This document shows positions 36,901 to 44,468 of a DNA stretch of 64,000 nucleotides, piece after piece. Origin of the DNA: Candidatus Firestoneibacteriota bacterium (lineage in GTDB: Bacteria > Oederibacteriota > D2-FULL-39-29). Every line of letters begins with the position of its first letter. Position 1 is the stretch's first letter. The notes under the pieces are model-generated. The model was not told the DNA's origin. It saw only the letters and a program-made list of their open reading frames with translations, and searched no databases. Both the position numbers and the translations under genes were made by a program. Location of the stretch: positions 1 to 64,000 of the forward strand of contig CAIYPD010000061.1 of NCBI GenBank assembly GCA_903928075.1, given 5' to 3'.

Positions 36901-37264
36901 ACAGATTGGCTGTTTCTTTTTCCGGGTTCCAGTAAAACTTGCCGGAGGTTTCCGGTTTTATTCTTTTATAATCGTCCAGAGTGAAAAACGCGTTCTGCCT
37001 TTTAAAAACACCTTCTATTACATCACTCGACATCCGCCCGGTAAGCTCGACCTTTCTAAGAAGCATTGTAAGATACCAGGAGTTCCTGGCGGTCATCGAG
37101 ATTGCCGAATCTTTTTCGCTTTTTAGCACATTCGGGGTATTGGGCTTGCCTGCGGGCGGCTCCGGCAGGCCAAAATATGCAAAATAGATAGTAAGAAGAA
37201 GTACGGGAAGAAGACCAATTACGACAAAACGCAGAGTTAAATTTTTCTTTCTTTTTTTGTCCAC
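33995..37264 (-). CDS. Membrane sensor with Cache-like domain, coiled coil and a receiver domain lacking its Asp
   Basis: 1089 residues. Helix 1 is about residues 12-31; a periplasmic double-Cache-like domain follows to about 395 (SWYLTMLLRKVELTGRMSSD, KGVLGMDLSVQKLLEM, YYFVHFPLRTGGFTFGLFIP); helix 2 is about 408-430; residues about 455-960 are coiled coil; and 979-1089 is a response-regulator receiver (LLVVDDQGEIIKIFGDSL). The acidic pair D985 and D986 are present, but the phospho-acceptor Asp is N1029 (VVLNVNLADGD), and Ser/Thr of the switch is replaced by NNDEK. It is probably a pseudo-receiver used as a docking module. A GTG at 37264 starts the gene, overlapping rfaE2 by 28 bases. It is the second long coiled coil in the window. 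Confidence 0.85.
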   Translation of the reverse strand: MDKKRKKNLTLRFVVIGLLPVLLLTIYFAYFGLPEPPAGKPNTPNVLKSEKDSAISMTARNSWYLTMLLRKVELTGRMSSDVIEGVFKRQNAFFTLDDYKRIKPETSGKFYWNPEKETANLFVCGAYKTVSKEGRIPVIGAYLDSTLLLGKRNLMSKENPNGAVVSSVYVMTDTALRKFPWVSAADNLIKAGMFTVGNYKVRPDSLFVNEENSPYTIAGPKSNKTRLEIWSEPYWSRENGCWMVSYFMPLYLDEAYKGVLGMDLSVQKLLEMLIGKDQVKKFGYDDTFPVLISKSGLLVASSIYGYDQLKVSADNPLQAELKKYGTEKFKSSLARVIDPRFWDNTAADDALGGIESLQLGKNEYYFVHFPLRTGGFTFGLFIPAANLEKSAAVSTTTIKAQKGSINFFALKAGIVAMALSVLLMVILAGFTSRNEKRALASTKDNMLEESVERPALTPQEQEVFAAKIAELNSRNEELSVLLEKSTEELKLAQSRSRPAPEVGFSKYIHAKEINDQFDSERKTLNLRIKELEIEKEETERRMQDKTEENHKLIIQSQASRQVPAVDLSKYISLEEYKSRLEADGQSFIEKLKEFEKSRAELEAGLKEAQLEKIKLNERVKELSVTGSAGQLEEQQRLAQRLGEVQRSNDGFKNSFEQLKKQNGELEQKIELLENEGRNLANTLVNKFEEEKKGQSRKIEELNKQVNVGAARIVELENKIKTDSVKLVELDPSKFIPVQEVNTRLEIEKKNYVLKIQELENKIKAAEVKAGDPAEFIPAAKMKKIISGHEDSVNQLESAIKTLNKEKAELAKQLAEVAASGQQKVLNTVSDATKRLETDRKVKELEMAKQELEHKYVLLMNENRQVKEALTLVEGRKKETDKQAQSLMQKVGESQQQTKEKIKELELDAGRLKAERDAAMKQYEVLSKELEEVKAEKTQALNELNAAKVLQENTDNSEAGAKAEQAQDANTVQKEMEQENNLLVVDDQGEIIKIFGDSLYNMGYSVYIARNVKLAKQKLSLGNYRNVVLNVNLADGDYKEFFESIKKGDPKFAERIIFFNNDEKKDQEFLAGKKIMKSTILEKDIKSLMS

Positions 37265-37740
37265 TTTTTACCGGCCTTTTGTATGATTTTGGTTGTCGAT
37301 CTGCCTTTAATAAACGGGATATTTATAACTTTCCCGCCGTTCTTGATAACAAAATCCCCCCCAACAATATTTTTTACGGGCCAATCGCCCCCTTTTACCA
37401 GCGCATCAGGAAGAACGGCCTTAATCACATTGAAAGGGGTCGCCTCATTAAATTTTACGACAAAATCAACAAAAGGAAATTCTGAGAGAACTTCCATTCT
37501 ATCGGTTTCCGGATTTACCGGCCGGCCGGGACCTTTTAGTCCCCGGACCGAGACATCGCTGTTTACGGCCACGACAAGCACATCCCCGAGCTTTCTTGCG
37601 CTCTTCAAATATCTGGTATGCCCTACATGAATAATATCAAAACAGCCGTTGGTAAAAACAATTTTTTTGCCTTTTTTCTTTAATATATTAACAGCACATA
37701 CGAGTCCGCTAAGTTTTTTTATTTTCTTAGAAATTTTCAT
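37237..37740 (-). CDS. rfaE2: D-glycero-beta-D-manno-heptose 1-phosphate adenylyltransferase (RfaE2/HldC)
   Basis: Transfers AMP to heptose-1-phosphate to make ADP-heptose. 167 residues from the ATG at 37738-37740. The nucleotidyltransferase signature is VFTNGCFDIIHVGHTRYLKSA with HxGH, followed by GPGRPVNPETDRMEVL, VKFNEATPFNVIKAVLPDAL, GGDWPVKNIVGGDFV and the basic C-terminus IPFIKGRSTTKIIQKAG. The N-terminus overlaps rfaE1 by 14 bases. A longer frame to 37857 is not supported by the family. E. coli fuses this domain with the kinase as HldE; here they are separate. Works on the product of the kinase at 37727-38710. Confidence 0.93.
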   Translation of the reverse strand: MKISKKIKKLSGLVCAVNILKKKGKKIVFTNGCFDIIHVGHTRYLKSARKLGDVLVVAVNSDVSVRGLKGPGRPVNPETDRMEVLSEFPFVDFVVKFNEATPFNVIKAVLPDALVKGGDWPVKNIVGGDFVIKNGGKVINIPFIKGRSTTKIIQKAGKKWTKKERKI

Positions 37741-38710
37741 GTAAAGCCTGCCTGACCTCAGCCAGAGAAAGCGGTGCGGTACCCACCTTTCCGACCACCA
37801 CTCCGGCAGCAATATTTGCCAGATAGGCGGACTCAAGAAGATTCGCTTTTGCCGCAAGAGCCATGGAAAGTACGGCGATAACCGTGTCCCCTGCCCCGGT
37901 CACATCAAAAACCTCCCGGGCAAAAGTGGGAATATGCTCGGGTTTTCTTCCTTTTTCAAACAAAGACATACCATGCTCTCCGCGTGTGATTAAGACGGAG
38001 TCGCTTTTGACCCGGGAAAGAAGTTCTCTGCCCACGGCAAGTAATGATTTTTCGCCGGTAATCTTTTTATGGACGGAATCTTCGGCTTCTTTGGTGTTGG
38101 GCGTAATGACCGTAACACCCCGGTAATGCAGGCAGTAGGCCGGCTTGGGATCCACTGCTATTTTTTTCCGGTTCTTTTTTGCCAGACGAATTACTTCTTT
38201 GAATACAGAAGGAATCACGACGCCTTTTCCGTAATCTGAAATAATAACGACATCTACCCCTGCTACCAGTTCTTCTGCTTTTGCAAGCAGAGCTCTCGCC
38301 GTTAAAGCTCCAATCGGAGTCTTTTTTTCATAATCTATGCGGACGATTTGCTGCTGCTGTGCCAAAACGCGCGTTTTAAGAACAGTGGGCCTTTCGGAAT
38401 CAAGGATCAACCCGGCAGGAGAAATACCTTTTTTTGAAAGTTCTGAAGAGAGTCTGCCGCCGTTGGCATCATCGCCGATAATACTTAAAAGTTCAACACG
38501 GCCCCCCAAACTTCCTATAAGAGAGGCCACATAAGCAGCTCCACCGGGAAGAAAAGACCTGGACTCTTCTTCAACCACAGGAACCGGGGCTTCAGGAGAA
38601 ATACGGCTTACTTTTCCGAATATATATTCATCAAGAATAACATCCCCGAGGACCAAAACGCGGGTATCTTTGAACTTTTTAAGTATGGTTTCAAGTTTTT
38701 TTGGATTCAT
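37727..38710 (-). CDS. rfaE1: D-glycero-beta-D-manno-heptose 7-phosphate kinase (RfaE1/HldA)
   Basis: PfkB-family kinase that adds a phosphate to C1 of heptose-7-phosphate for LPS inner-core heptose. 327 residues. The N-terminal PfkB signature is FLPGGAAYVASLIGSLGG, the C-terminal one DVTGAGDTVIAVLSMAL with catalytic D275. VLVLGDVILDEYIFGKVSRI SPEAPVP (read together, residues 18-44) is typical of RfaE1. Operon with rfaE2 and the sensor gene downstream. Together with gmhA (53406) and hldD (55132) it gives the ADP-heptose route, except GmhB. Confidence 0.94.
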   Translation of the reverse strand: MNPKKLETILKKFKDTRVLVLGDVILDEYIFGKVSRISPEAPVPVVEEESRSFLPGGAAYVASLIGSLGGRVELLSIIGDDANGGRLSSELSKKGISPAGLILDSERPTVLKTRVLAQQQQIVRIDYEKKTPIGALTARALLAKAEELVAGVDVVIISDYGKGVVIPSVFKEVIRLAKKNRKKIAVDPKPAYCLHYRGVTVITPNTKEAEDSVHKKITGEKSLLAVGRELLSRVKSDSVLITRGEHGMSLFEKGRKPEHIPTFAREVFDVTGAGDTVIAVLSMALAAKANLLESAYLANIAAGVVVGKVGTAPLSLAEVRQALHENF

Positions 38711-38880
38711 TATATATACCCTATGATATGCGAAAGTTCGGCTTTTTTCAATAGAAGCCTACAGTTATATATTATACATTATAGGAGGTTAAAAGTTAAG
38801 TATAAATACGCCAAAATCACTTGATTTTTCCACTAAAAAACAGCTTTATTTGATTTAGGAATATTATTATTTGTATATTA

Positions 38881-38907
38881 GGAAGGAGGCAAGAGGTTAC
38901 TAAATTT
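38881..38907. repeat. Degenerate repeat family F, copy 3
   Basis: GGAAGGAGGCAAGAGG followed by TTACTAAATTT (38897-38907), identical 11-mer to 22535-22545. The rest of the 286-base gap 38711-38997 is A+T-rich; no gene is supported. A weak TATAAT stands at 38974-38979 before the DUF2059 gene. Confidence 0.4.
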
Positions 38908-38997
38908 ATGGAATTTACCCCCTTTAACAATAATTCTCTTGATTTGCCGTCATAGTTTAATATACATTCATACTATAATACCATTTTAGGAGGCTCC

Positions 38998-39579
38998 ATG
39001 AAAAAGCTTTTCACGCTACTTGCAGTAATATATGCGTTCGTTACACCGGTATTTCCTGCAGACAATAACGACAAAGACAAAGAAAAACGGTATGCCGATA
39101 TCCGGAAAATGATGGAAGCTTCCCGGGCCACGAAAATGTTTGACCAGATGAAAGACGGTATAAAAGCCAACGCTTTAAAAATGATACAGAATACTGAAAC
39201 AAAACTCGAAGACCTGGAGATGACTGACGAAGTTAAAAAACTTTATGATGAGTTTGCGGAAAAATCAATTGATCGGGCCATGAAACTTGTTAACATGGAA
39301 GAGCTCATCAATGACATGGTGCCTTGCTACGATAAGTATGTTTCCAACGAGGATATAAAGACCATTACAGCTTTTTACGAAACTCCGGCAGGTAAACGTT
39401 TCCTGGACGCTGCGCCAAAAATAACTATGGATTATATGGCCATAATGATGGACAAAATGGGCGGACGCATGAAACAAATGCAGGCCGAAATTGAAAAAAG
39501 TTCAAAAGAGTTCGCAGAAAAGTTAATTGCCCTGAAAGAAAAGCAGAAGAAAGAAAAAGGCAGCAAAGAAACGAAATAA
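38998..39579 (+). CDS. Exported DUF2059 protein
   Basis: 193 residues with a signal peptide (MKKLFTLLAVIYAFVTPVFPA, cut after about residue 20). The all-helical mature protein matches DUF2059: MMEASRATKMFDQMKD near the N-terminus and YDKYVSNEDIKTITAFYETP AGKRFLDAAP (read together, residues about 112-141), which is the conserved part. It ends in a Lys-rich tail. GGAGG precedes the ATG by 6 bases. Convergent with the UroD paralog downstream (gap 23 bases). Periplasmic; no function is known for the family. Confidence 0.88.
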   Translation: MKKLFTLLAVIYAFVTPVFPADNNDKDKEKRYADIRKMMEASRATKMFDQMKDGIKANALKMIQNTETKLEDLEMTDEVKKLYDEFAEKSIDRAMKLVNMEELINDMVPCYDKYVSNEDIKTITAFYETPAGKRFLDAAPKITMDYMAIMMDKMGGRMKQMQAEIEKSSKEFAEKLIALKEKQKKEKGSKETK

Positions 39580-39602
39580 GCTGCTCCGGGTAGAGAACTA
39601 GC

Positions 39603-40736
39603 TTAGTATTTTTGCAGCTTTTCTGCCGTTTCCAGCATAGTCATAAAATTATCGTAATTTGTGCCGACGGCAATACTATGCGTGCTTCCAAAAATATAAC
39701 GGCCGCCCGGTTTGCAATGCTTCATCGAGTATTCCACATCATTAATAATGTCCTCTTTTGAACCCCGGACGAGATTCTCGACTTTACAGCCGCCCCAGAG
39801 AGTTATTTTCTTTCCGTATTCTTCTTTAAGTCTCTTCATCTCCATTCCCGCCGATATTTGTATTCCCTGGTAGGCGTCATAGCCTGCTTCAAGAAACAGG
39901 TCCATTAGCAGCCAGTTATTACCGCAGGCATGTTTAATTATTTTAAGGCCCTCGTTGTGAAGCTTCTTTACCCGCATTTTTATAAACGGCAGGGCCAGGT
40001 TCCTGAAAATATCCGGAGAGATCATCGGTCCGAGATTACTCGAGTAATCCTGTCCCCAGACAGTACCGTCTATCTTGCTATTTTGATAATACCTGTCTCT
40101 TTTTGAGGCAGCATTCGTCCAGGCTTGCAGAGTTTTTTTAATGAGTTCCGGCCGCTCAATAAGTTCGACATAACCGCGCTCCGAGCCGCCTAAAAACGGC
40201 AGTTCAATGCCCCCTCCGGTATTACCGAGAATATACTTGGAATCCCCGAACTCTTTTATAACCGGGTCGACGGCTTCAAAAACCGAAGGATCGACCGGAG
40301 GAACTTCCGGGTCCAGGTCAAAATTCTCGCTTATTTCCCTGGTCCACTGGTTTGGATCATGCACAATGCTTAAATCCTTTGTCAATTCTGAATATTTCAG
40401 AATCCTCCCGTCTTTGTATTCCCAGGTTGTTTCGTCAATTTTTTTCGGGGCTTCCGGTTTGTAGCCTTTTGGCGGGGCATAGATATGAGCAATATGTATT
40501 ATATCCATGATATCAAGCTTTTTAAAGAGCGCTATGCAGTCTTCCTTCCAGGAGTCCACAACTTCCTGTCGTCTGCCATCCCAGAAAGCAATCATACACT
40601 TTGCTTTCGCACGGAAATAGGTTTCATGGCCCAGTATTCTTTCCACGGTGTCGCTATCAACCGCAAATTCACCCAGCGGGACTTTATCCGGGATTTCTCC
40701 TTCTAAAACTTTTCTCACCCTTTCTTTTGACAGCAT
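39603..40736 (-). CDS. Uroporphyrinogen decarboxylase-family protein (paralog 3, with a HxCG site)
   Basis: 377 residues. UroD-type elements: RVRKVLEGEIPDKVPLGEFA at the N-terminus (residues 6-25), WGQDYSSNLGPMISPDIFRN, IKHACGNNWLLMDLFLEAG and GIQISAGMEMKRLKEEYGK. Unlike the paralogs at 12393 and 13484 it has KHACG, the HxCG zinc site of corrinoid-dependent methyltransferases (MtaA/MtbA type), so a methyltransferase role is more likely for this one. No corrinoid protein is adjacent. Ends at the gap to DUF2059; next upstream gene is the DUF4337 protein, whose stop lies directly beside the start here. Confidence 0.85.
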   Translation of the reverse strand: MLSKERVRKVLEGEIPDKVPLGEFAVDSDTVERILGHETYFRAKAKCMIAFWDGRRQEVVDSWKEDCIALFKKLDIMDIIHIAHIYAPPKGYKPEAPKKIDETTWEYKDGRILKYSELTKDLSIVHDPNQWTREISENFDLDPEVPPVDPSVFEAVDPVIKEFGDSKYILGNTGGGIELPFLGGSERGYVELIERPELIKKTLQAWTNAASKRDRYYQNSKIDGTVWGQDYSSNLGPMISPDIFRNLALPFIKMRVKKLHNEGLKIIKHACGNNWLLMDLFLEAGYDAYQGIQISAGMEMKRLKEEYGKKITLWGGCKVENLVRGSKEDIINDVEYSMKHCKPGGRYIFGSTHSIAVGTNYDNFMTMLETAEKLQKY

Positions 40737-41303
40737 TTAAATATTATATAAGAACGGAAGCACCAATGTAAACCCGTTAATCATAAATATTATGCCGGCA
40801 GCGCCGAAAATCATACCCACATACCAGAGCATATTCTTTTTCAACAGGGCGGCTATGGAAGAAAGCATTATTGCGACCTGCAGCAGCATAACTGCATCGG
40901 AAAACTGGCCGCCACGCAATTTAAAGGTATCCTGCTCCTTGTTCAGTTTTTCCGCATCAGACTTTATTACTTTCTCCTCTTCCTCGTACTGCTTGATCTT
41001 TTCGTTGTAATATTTTAGTTTGCTGTCATAATATACTTTTTTTTGAGAATCCGGCTCGTTCATACATTGCGCTTTAAAATTATCCTGCTGCAGCTGCATG
41101 AGATATTTTTTTATACTTTTCGCCTGATAGAACTGCCACTGATTAGATTCTTTTGTAGTCCAGATTTGCACTTTGGTTGAATTACTTGATCCTTTCATTG
41201 AAGAGACGGCGGCGCAAACAGCAAGAACCGTGGTGGTAAGCGCCACCCAGCGAACCCATCTATCCTGAATTATTGGAGAACTACTTTTTTCGGTTTTTTT
41301 CAT
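40737..41303 (-). CDS. DUF4337 membrane protein
   Basis: 188 residues: one helix at residues 17-37 (WVRWVALTTTVLAVCAAVSSM), a Lys/Glu-rich coiled region (residues about 65-125, containing SIKKYLMQLQQDN and KYYNEKIKQYEEEEKVIKS) and two C-terminal helices from about residue 138. KGSSNSTKVQIWTTKESNQW (residues 38-57) is DUF4337-typical, as is WQFYQAKSIKKYL. It lies directly upstream of UroD paralog 3 with no gap. The downstream edge touches the next start. Function unknown. Confidence 0.85.
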   Translation of the reverse strand: MKKTEKSSSPIIQDRWVRWVALTTTVLAVCAAVSSMKGSSNSTKVQIWTTKESNQWQFYQAKSIKKYLMQLQQDNFKAQCMNEPDSQKKVYYDSKLKYYNEKIKQYEEEEKVIKSDAEKLNKEQDTFKLRGGQFSDAVMLLQVAIMLSSIAALLKKNMLWYVGMIFGAAGIIFMINGFTLVLPFLYNI

Positions 41304-41398
41304 TTGTTTTCCTCTTTTTCCGGATTTGCCTTATAAAGAATCCTAACTCACCGGACATTAAAGCAATTCTAAAAATACTTTGCCCTCGCTCCCTTCTG

Positions 41399-43948
41399 CT
41401 ATGCCTTATTATTTTTTGCCAAATATTTAAACAACTCAAACCAGGAAACGCTTACGGCGCCGCAGATAAAACAAATTACCAGATCGTTGAAATGCAGTGC
41501 CGAAAAATGAAAGAGATTCATAATAGCCGGCACAAACAGAACAAGGTTCAGCATCACCGCAACACCGACGACCACATAAATTAGCGCTTCGTTTTTCGCT
41601 TTCAGCATCGAAACAATTGATCTCGTCCAGGAACGGTTTGTCAGAATAAGCCCTAAATTAGAGATAACCAGGGTCGTAAAAGTTAAAGCTCTGACCTCCC
41701 CGTCCGTTTTTCCGAGATAGCGCGCCGTAAAATAAACAGCACAGATAATAAGCAGGATACTTAGACCTTGAAGAAGACTGAGCACCACTTTTTTCTTATT
41801 GAAAAGAGGCTCCTTTATATCGCGAGGGGGTTTGTCCATAATATTTTTTTCTTCTGTTTCCGCCTCAAAAATAACTGAACAGGTAGGATCAATTATTAAT
41901 TCCAGGAAAACTATATGTATCGGCCAAAACACTATCGGAAAATCTTTAAAAACTACGGGTAGAAGCGACATTCCGGCTATCGGAATGTGGATGGACAAAA
42001 TATATCCCATCGCTTTACTTAGATTATCAAAAATCCGCCGGCCCAGCCTGACCGCCGCGACAATTGAGGAAAAATCATCATCCAGTAGGACCAGCGCCGA
42101 AGACTCTCGGGCCACATCAGTACCCCGGCCGCCCATGGCGATACCTATGTGGCTTGATTTTAAAGCAGGCGCGTCATTTACTCCGTCGCCGGTCATGGCC
42201 ACAATTTCGTTATTTGCTTTCAAAGCATTTACTATTCTAAGCTTTTGCTCCGGGACAACGCGCGCAAAAATATTTACATCTTTAATTCTAACTTTTAGTT
42301 CCTCTTCGGTTAATTTTTCCAGCTCGCTGCCGGTTATACATTTTTCAGGACTGCGAAGCCCTATTTGTTTTCCTATATTTTCGGCTGTTACAGGATAATC
42401 TCCGGTTATCATAATGACTTTAATTCCCGCTTTATAGCATTCCTTTATCGCATCCTTTACCGAAGGCCTTATGGGATCGGAAAGTCCGATCAAGCCTATA
42501 AATTCAAAATGAAAATCATGCTGGCCCTGCGGCAAATCTGTCTTTTTGAAAAAAGCCTGCGCAACACCCAGCACTCTTAATCCGCTTGCCGCCATTTTTT
42601 CTATCGCAACAGTCACTTCTTTTTTGGTTTCCTCCGGCAGGTGGCATAAATCCATAATTGCTTCAGGCGCGCCTTTTGCGGCAATAAAATACTCCTTACC
42701 ATCCGGCGACCTCCAAACATGGGACATTGCAAGCAACTCTCTTGATAAAGGGTATTGATGTACCAGACCCCAGTCCTCGTGTAAATGCTCGGTGTTGCTC
42801 AACTTTAATCTGCCCAGCTCCGCTATGGCTTTTTCCATAGGATCAAACGGGTCTTTCTGGCTGGCCAGGATACCATATTCAACCAGGTGGTGGAATTGTT
42901 CCGGTAAACCATCATTCAAAATTTTATCAAGCTTGATATATTCCTTTTTTGTGTAAATAGTATCTACTGCCATTTTGTTCTGGGTCAAAGTTCCGGTCTT
43001 GTCGGTGCAAAGGACCGTCGCAGAACCCAGTGTCTCAATTGCAGGAATTCGGCGTGTCAAAACATTTTTTTTAGAAATTCGCCAGGCCCCCAGCGCCATA
43101 AAAATGGTGAGCACCACGGGGAACTCCTCCGGTAAAATAGCCATAGCAAAGGTTATTCCCGCAAGAAAACCATTTACCATGTCCCCCCGGATAAAGCTAT
43201 AGGCTGCTATTATAATCACGCACAAAACGGCGCCAACCGCAAGGATCGTCTTTACTATCTTTCTTGTCTCTTTCTTTAGATTTGTCTCCTCTTCCACGAC
43301 ACCTTGTATGGCCTTGCCTATTTTACCGAGTTCTGTCTCCATCCCGGTCGCTAGCACTTTGGCATAAGCCTGACCCTGCGTCACCATAGTTCCCGAATAA
43401 ACAAAAGGCAGATCATCCCCGCCCGGCTGGACTTTTTCTGTTTTTCCGTCCCAATCCGTTTTCCGCACCGGCACCGATTCACCGGTAAGGAGAGATTCTT
43501 CCACGCTCAGATTTATTGAATCCAATACCAGCGCGTCTGCGGGAATCCTGTCACCTTCCCTTAAAACAATCATGTCATCTTTTACGACTTCCCGGCCTGC
43601 TATGCGTATTTCAGCACCGTCCCTGATTACCAGGGCCCGCGGGCTTGAAAGGTCTTTTAGTGCTTCCAGAGCTTTTTCAGTTTTTCTTTCCTGATAAAAA
43701 GTAATACCCATAATTATAAAAACAAAACCCAAAAGCATCATGGCTTCCTGAAAATCTCCGAGAAACAGATACAAGCCCCCGCATATAACAAGAAGAATGA
43801 ACATGGGTTCTTTTATAACTTCAAAAGCAATATGAAATGCCGTCTTGGGCTTCGAGGAAGGGAGTTCATTATACCCGCAGGCTTTAAGACGCTCGCTAAC
43901 CTCGGCCGAAGTAAGGCCTTTTATAGATTTAATATCAAATAATTTCAC
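41399..43948 (-). CDS. P-type cation (probably calcium) ATPase
   Basis: 849 residues of a P2-type ATPase. The phosphorylated Asp is D316 in CTDKTGTLTQN. Other motifs: LTGESVPV (154-161), ILPEEFPVVLT in helix 4 (271-281), KGAPEAIM, and AMTGDGVNDAPALK. The helix-4 PEEFP rather than PEGLP is typical of a bacterial subgroup. N-terminal helices, a TGES actuator, and six C-terminal helices are all present. Start is GTG with GGAGAA upstream. Isolated: no adjacent regulator. Exact ion unknown; the SERCA/PMCA-like features suggest calcium or magnesium (family-level). Confidence 0.9.
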   Translation of the reverse strand: MKLFDIKSIKGLTSAEVSERLKACGYNELPSSKPKTAFHIAFEVIKEPMFILLVICGGLYLFLGDFQEAMMLLGFVFIIMGITFYQERKTEKALEALKDLSSPRALVIRDGAEIRIAGREVVKDDMIVLREGDRIPADALVLDSINLSVEESLLTGESVPVRKTDWDGKTEKVQPGGDDLPFVYSGTMVTQGQAYAKVLATGMETELGKIGKAIQGVVEEETNLKKETRKIVKTILAVGAVLCVIIIAAYSFIRGDMVNGFLAGITFAMAILPEEFPVVLTIFMALGAWRISKKNVLTRRIPAIETLGSATVLCTDKTGTLTQNKMAVDTIYTKKEYIKLDKILNDGLPEQFHHLVEYGILASQKDPFDPMEKAIAELGRLKLSNTEHLHEDWGLVHQYPLSRELLAMSHVWRSPDGKEYFIAAKGAPEAIMDLCHLPEETKKEVTVAIEKMAASGLRVLGVAQAFFKKTDLPQGQHDFHFEFIGLIGLSDPIRPSVKDAIKECYKAGIKVIMITGDYPVTAENIGKQIGLRSPEKCITGSELEKLTEEELKVRIKDVNIFARVVPEQKLRIVNALKANNEIVAMTGDGVNDAPALKSSHIGIAMGGRGTDVARESSALVLLDDDFSSIVAAVRLGRRIFDNLSKAMGYILSIHIPIAGMSLLPVVFKDFPIVFWPIHIVFLELIIDPTCSVIFEAETEEKNIMDKPPRDIKEPLFNKKKVVLSLLQGLSILLIICAVYFTARYLGKTDGEVRALTFTTLVISNLGLILTNRSWTRSIVSMLKAKNEALIYVVVGVAVMLNLVLFVPAIMNLFHFSALHFNDLVICFICGAVSVSWFELFKYLAKNNKA

Positions 43949-44012
43949 TTTATTCTCCCTTAAAAATAATTACCGCTTAACAAGAATTAAGGATTGTTAA
44001 TTTAAAAAATGT

Positions 44013-44261
44013 TTACCGGGGCGGATGGAAGACATGCTTGACAAGATTTACTTCGCCTAACTCCTGTTTGCTGCAGATAAAATGGGTATCTTTGTTAGAA
44101 TCAATTGAAGAACAGGTATTTTCTACAAACGCAGAATCATCAATATTGCAAAAATCAGAGCATTCCATGGTGCCTATTGTATATTTATAATTCAAAGAAA
44201 AACCGGTATCCTCTATACAAATACTCAACAATATTACGATTATCAATATACTTGTCTTCAC
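44013..44261 (-). CDS. Small possibly secreted Cys-containing protein
   Basis: 82 residues starting at GTG (44259-44261) with GGAG 8 bases upstream. Residues 1-22 look like a signal peptide (MKTSILIIVILLSICIEDTG). The rest has four cysteines (MECSDFCN, ENTCSS, FICSK) and ends FHPPR. It could be a short exported disulphide protein. No family is recognised and no other evidence supports it, so a spurious frame is possible. It stands alone in a gap of about 520 bases between two larger genes. Called because the signal, start and ribosome site agree. Confidence 0.45.
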   Translation of the reverse strand: MKTSILIIVILLSICIEDTGFSLNYKYTIGTMECSDFCNIDDSAFVENTCSSIDSNKDTHFICSKQELGEVNLVKHVFHPPR

Positions 44262-44423
44262 AGTAAATACTCCGTTTCCGCACCGGTGACATCAAGATTT
44301 CATCAACACATGCAATCTTTCAATATTTCAGCTTCCGGCTATCTCAAAACCCGCAGAAGTATAACACAATCAAAAATCAAAATCCAGAAAAATGGCGGGA
44401 GAACTCTTTCGGGGCAGTTTCAC

Positions 44424-44461
44424 CAAAAAAAACGGAGGCTGCGATAGGCCCACAGCCTCCG
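44424..44461 (-). terminator. Strong terminator after the DUF4139 gene
   Basis: On the minus strand CGGAGGCTG (44453-44461) pairs with CAGCCTCCG (44433-44441), a 9-base stem, followed by a run of eight or more T (44424-44432). It ends the DUF4139 transcript. Confidence 0.85.
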
Positions 44462-44468
44462 GGAGTTA

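Noticed and set aside
38908-38955. 15-codon mini frame (MEFTPFNNNSLDLPS) upstream of DUF2059
   Set aside because: Ribosome site too far away, no leader-peptide logic, inside an A+T-rich repeat-bearing gap.
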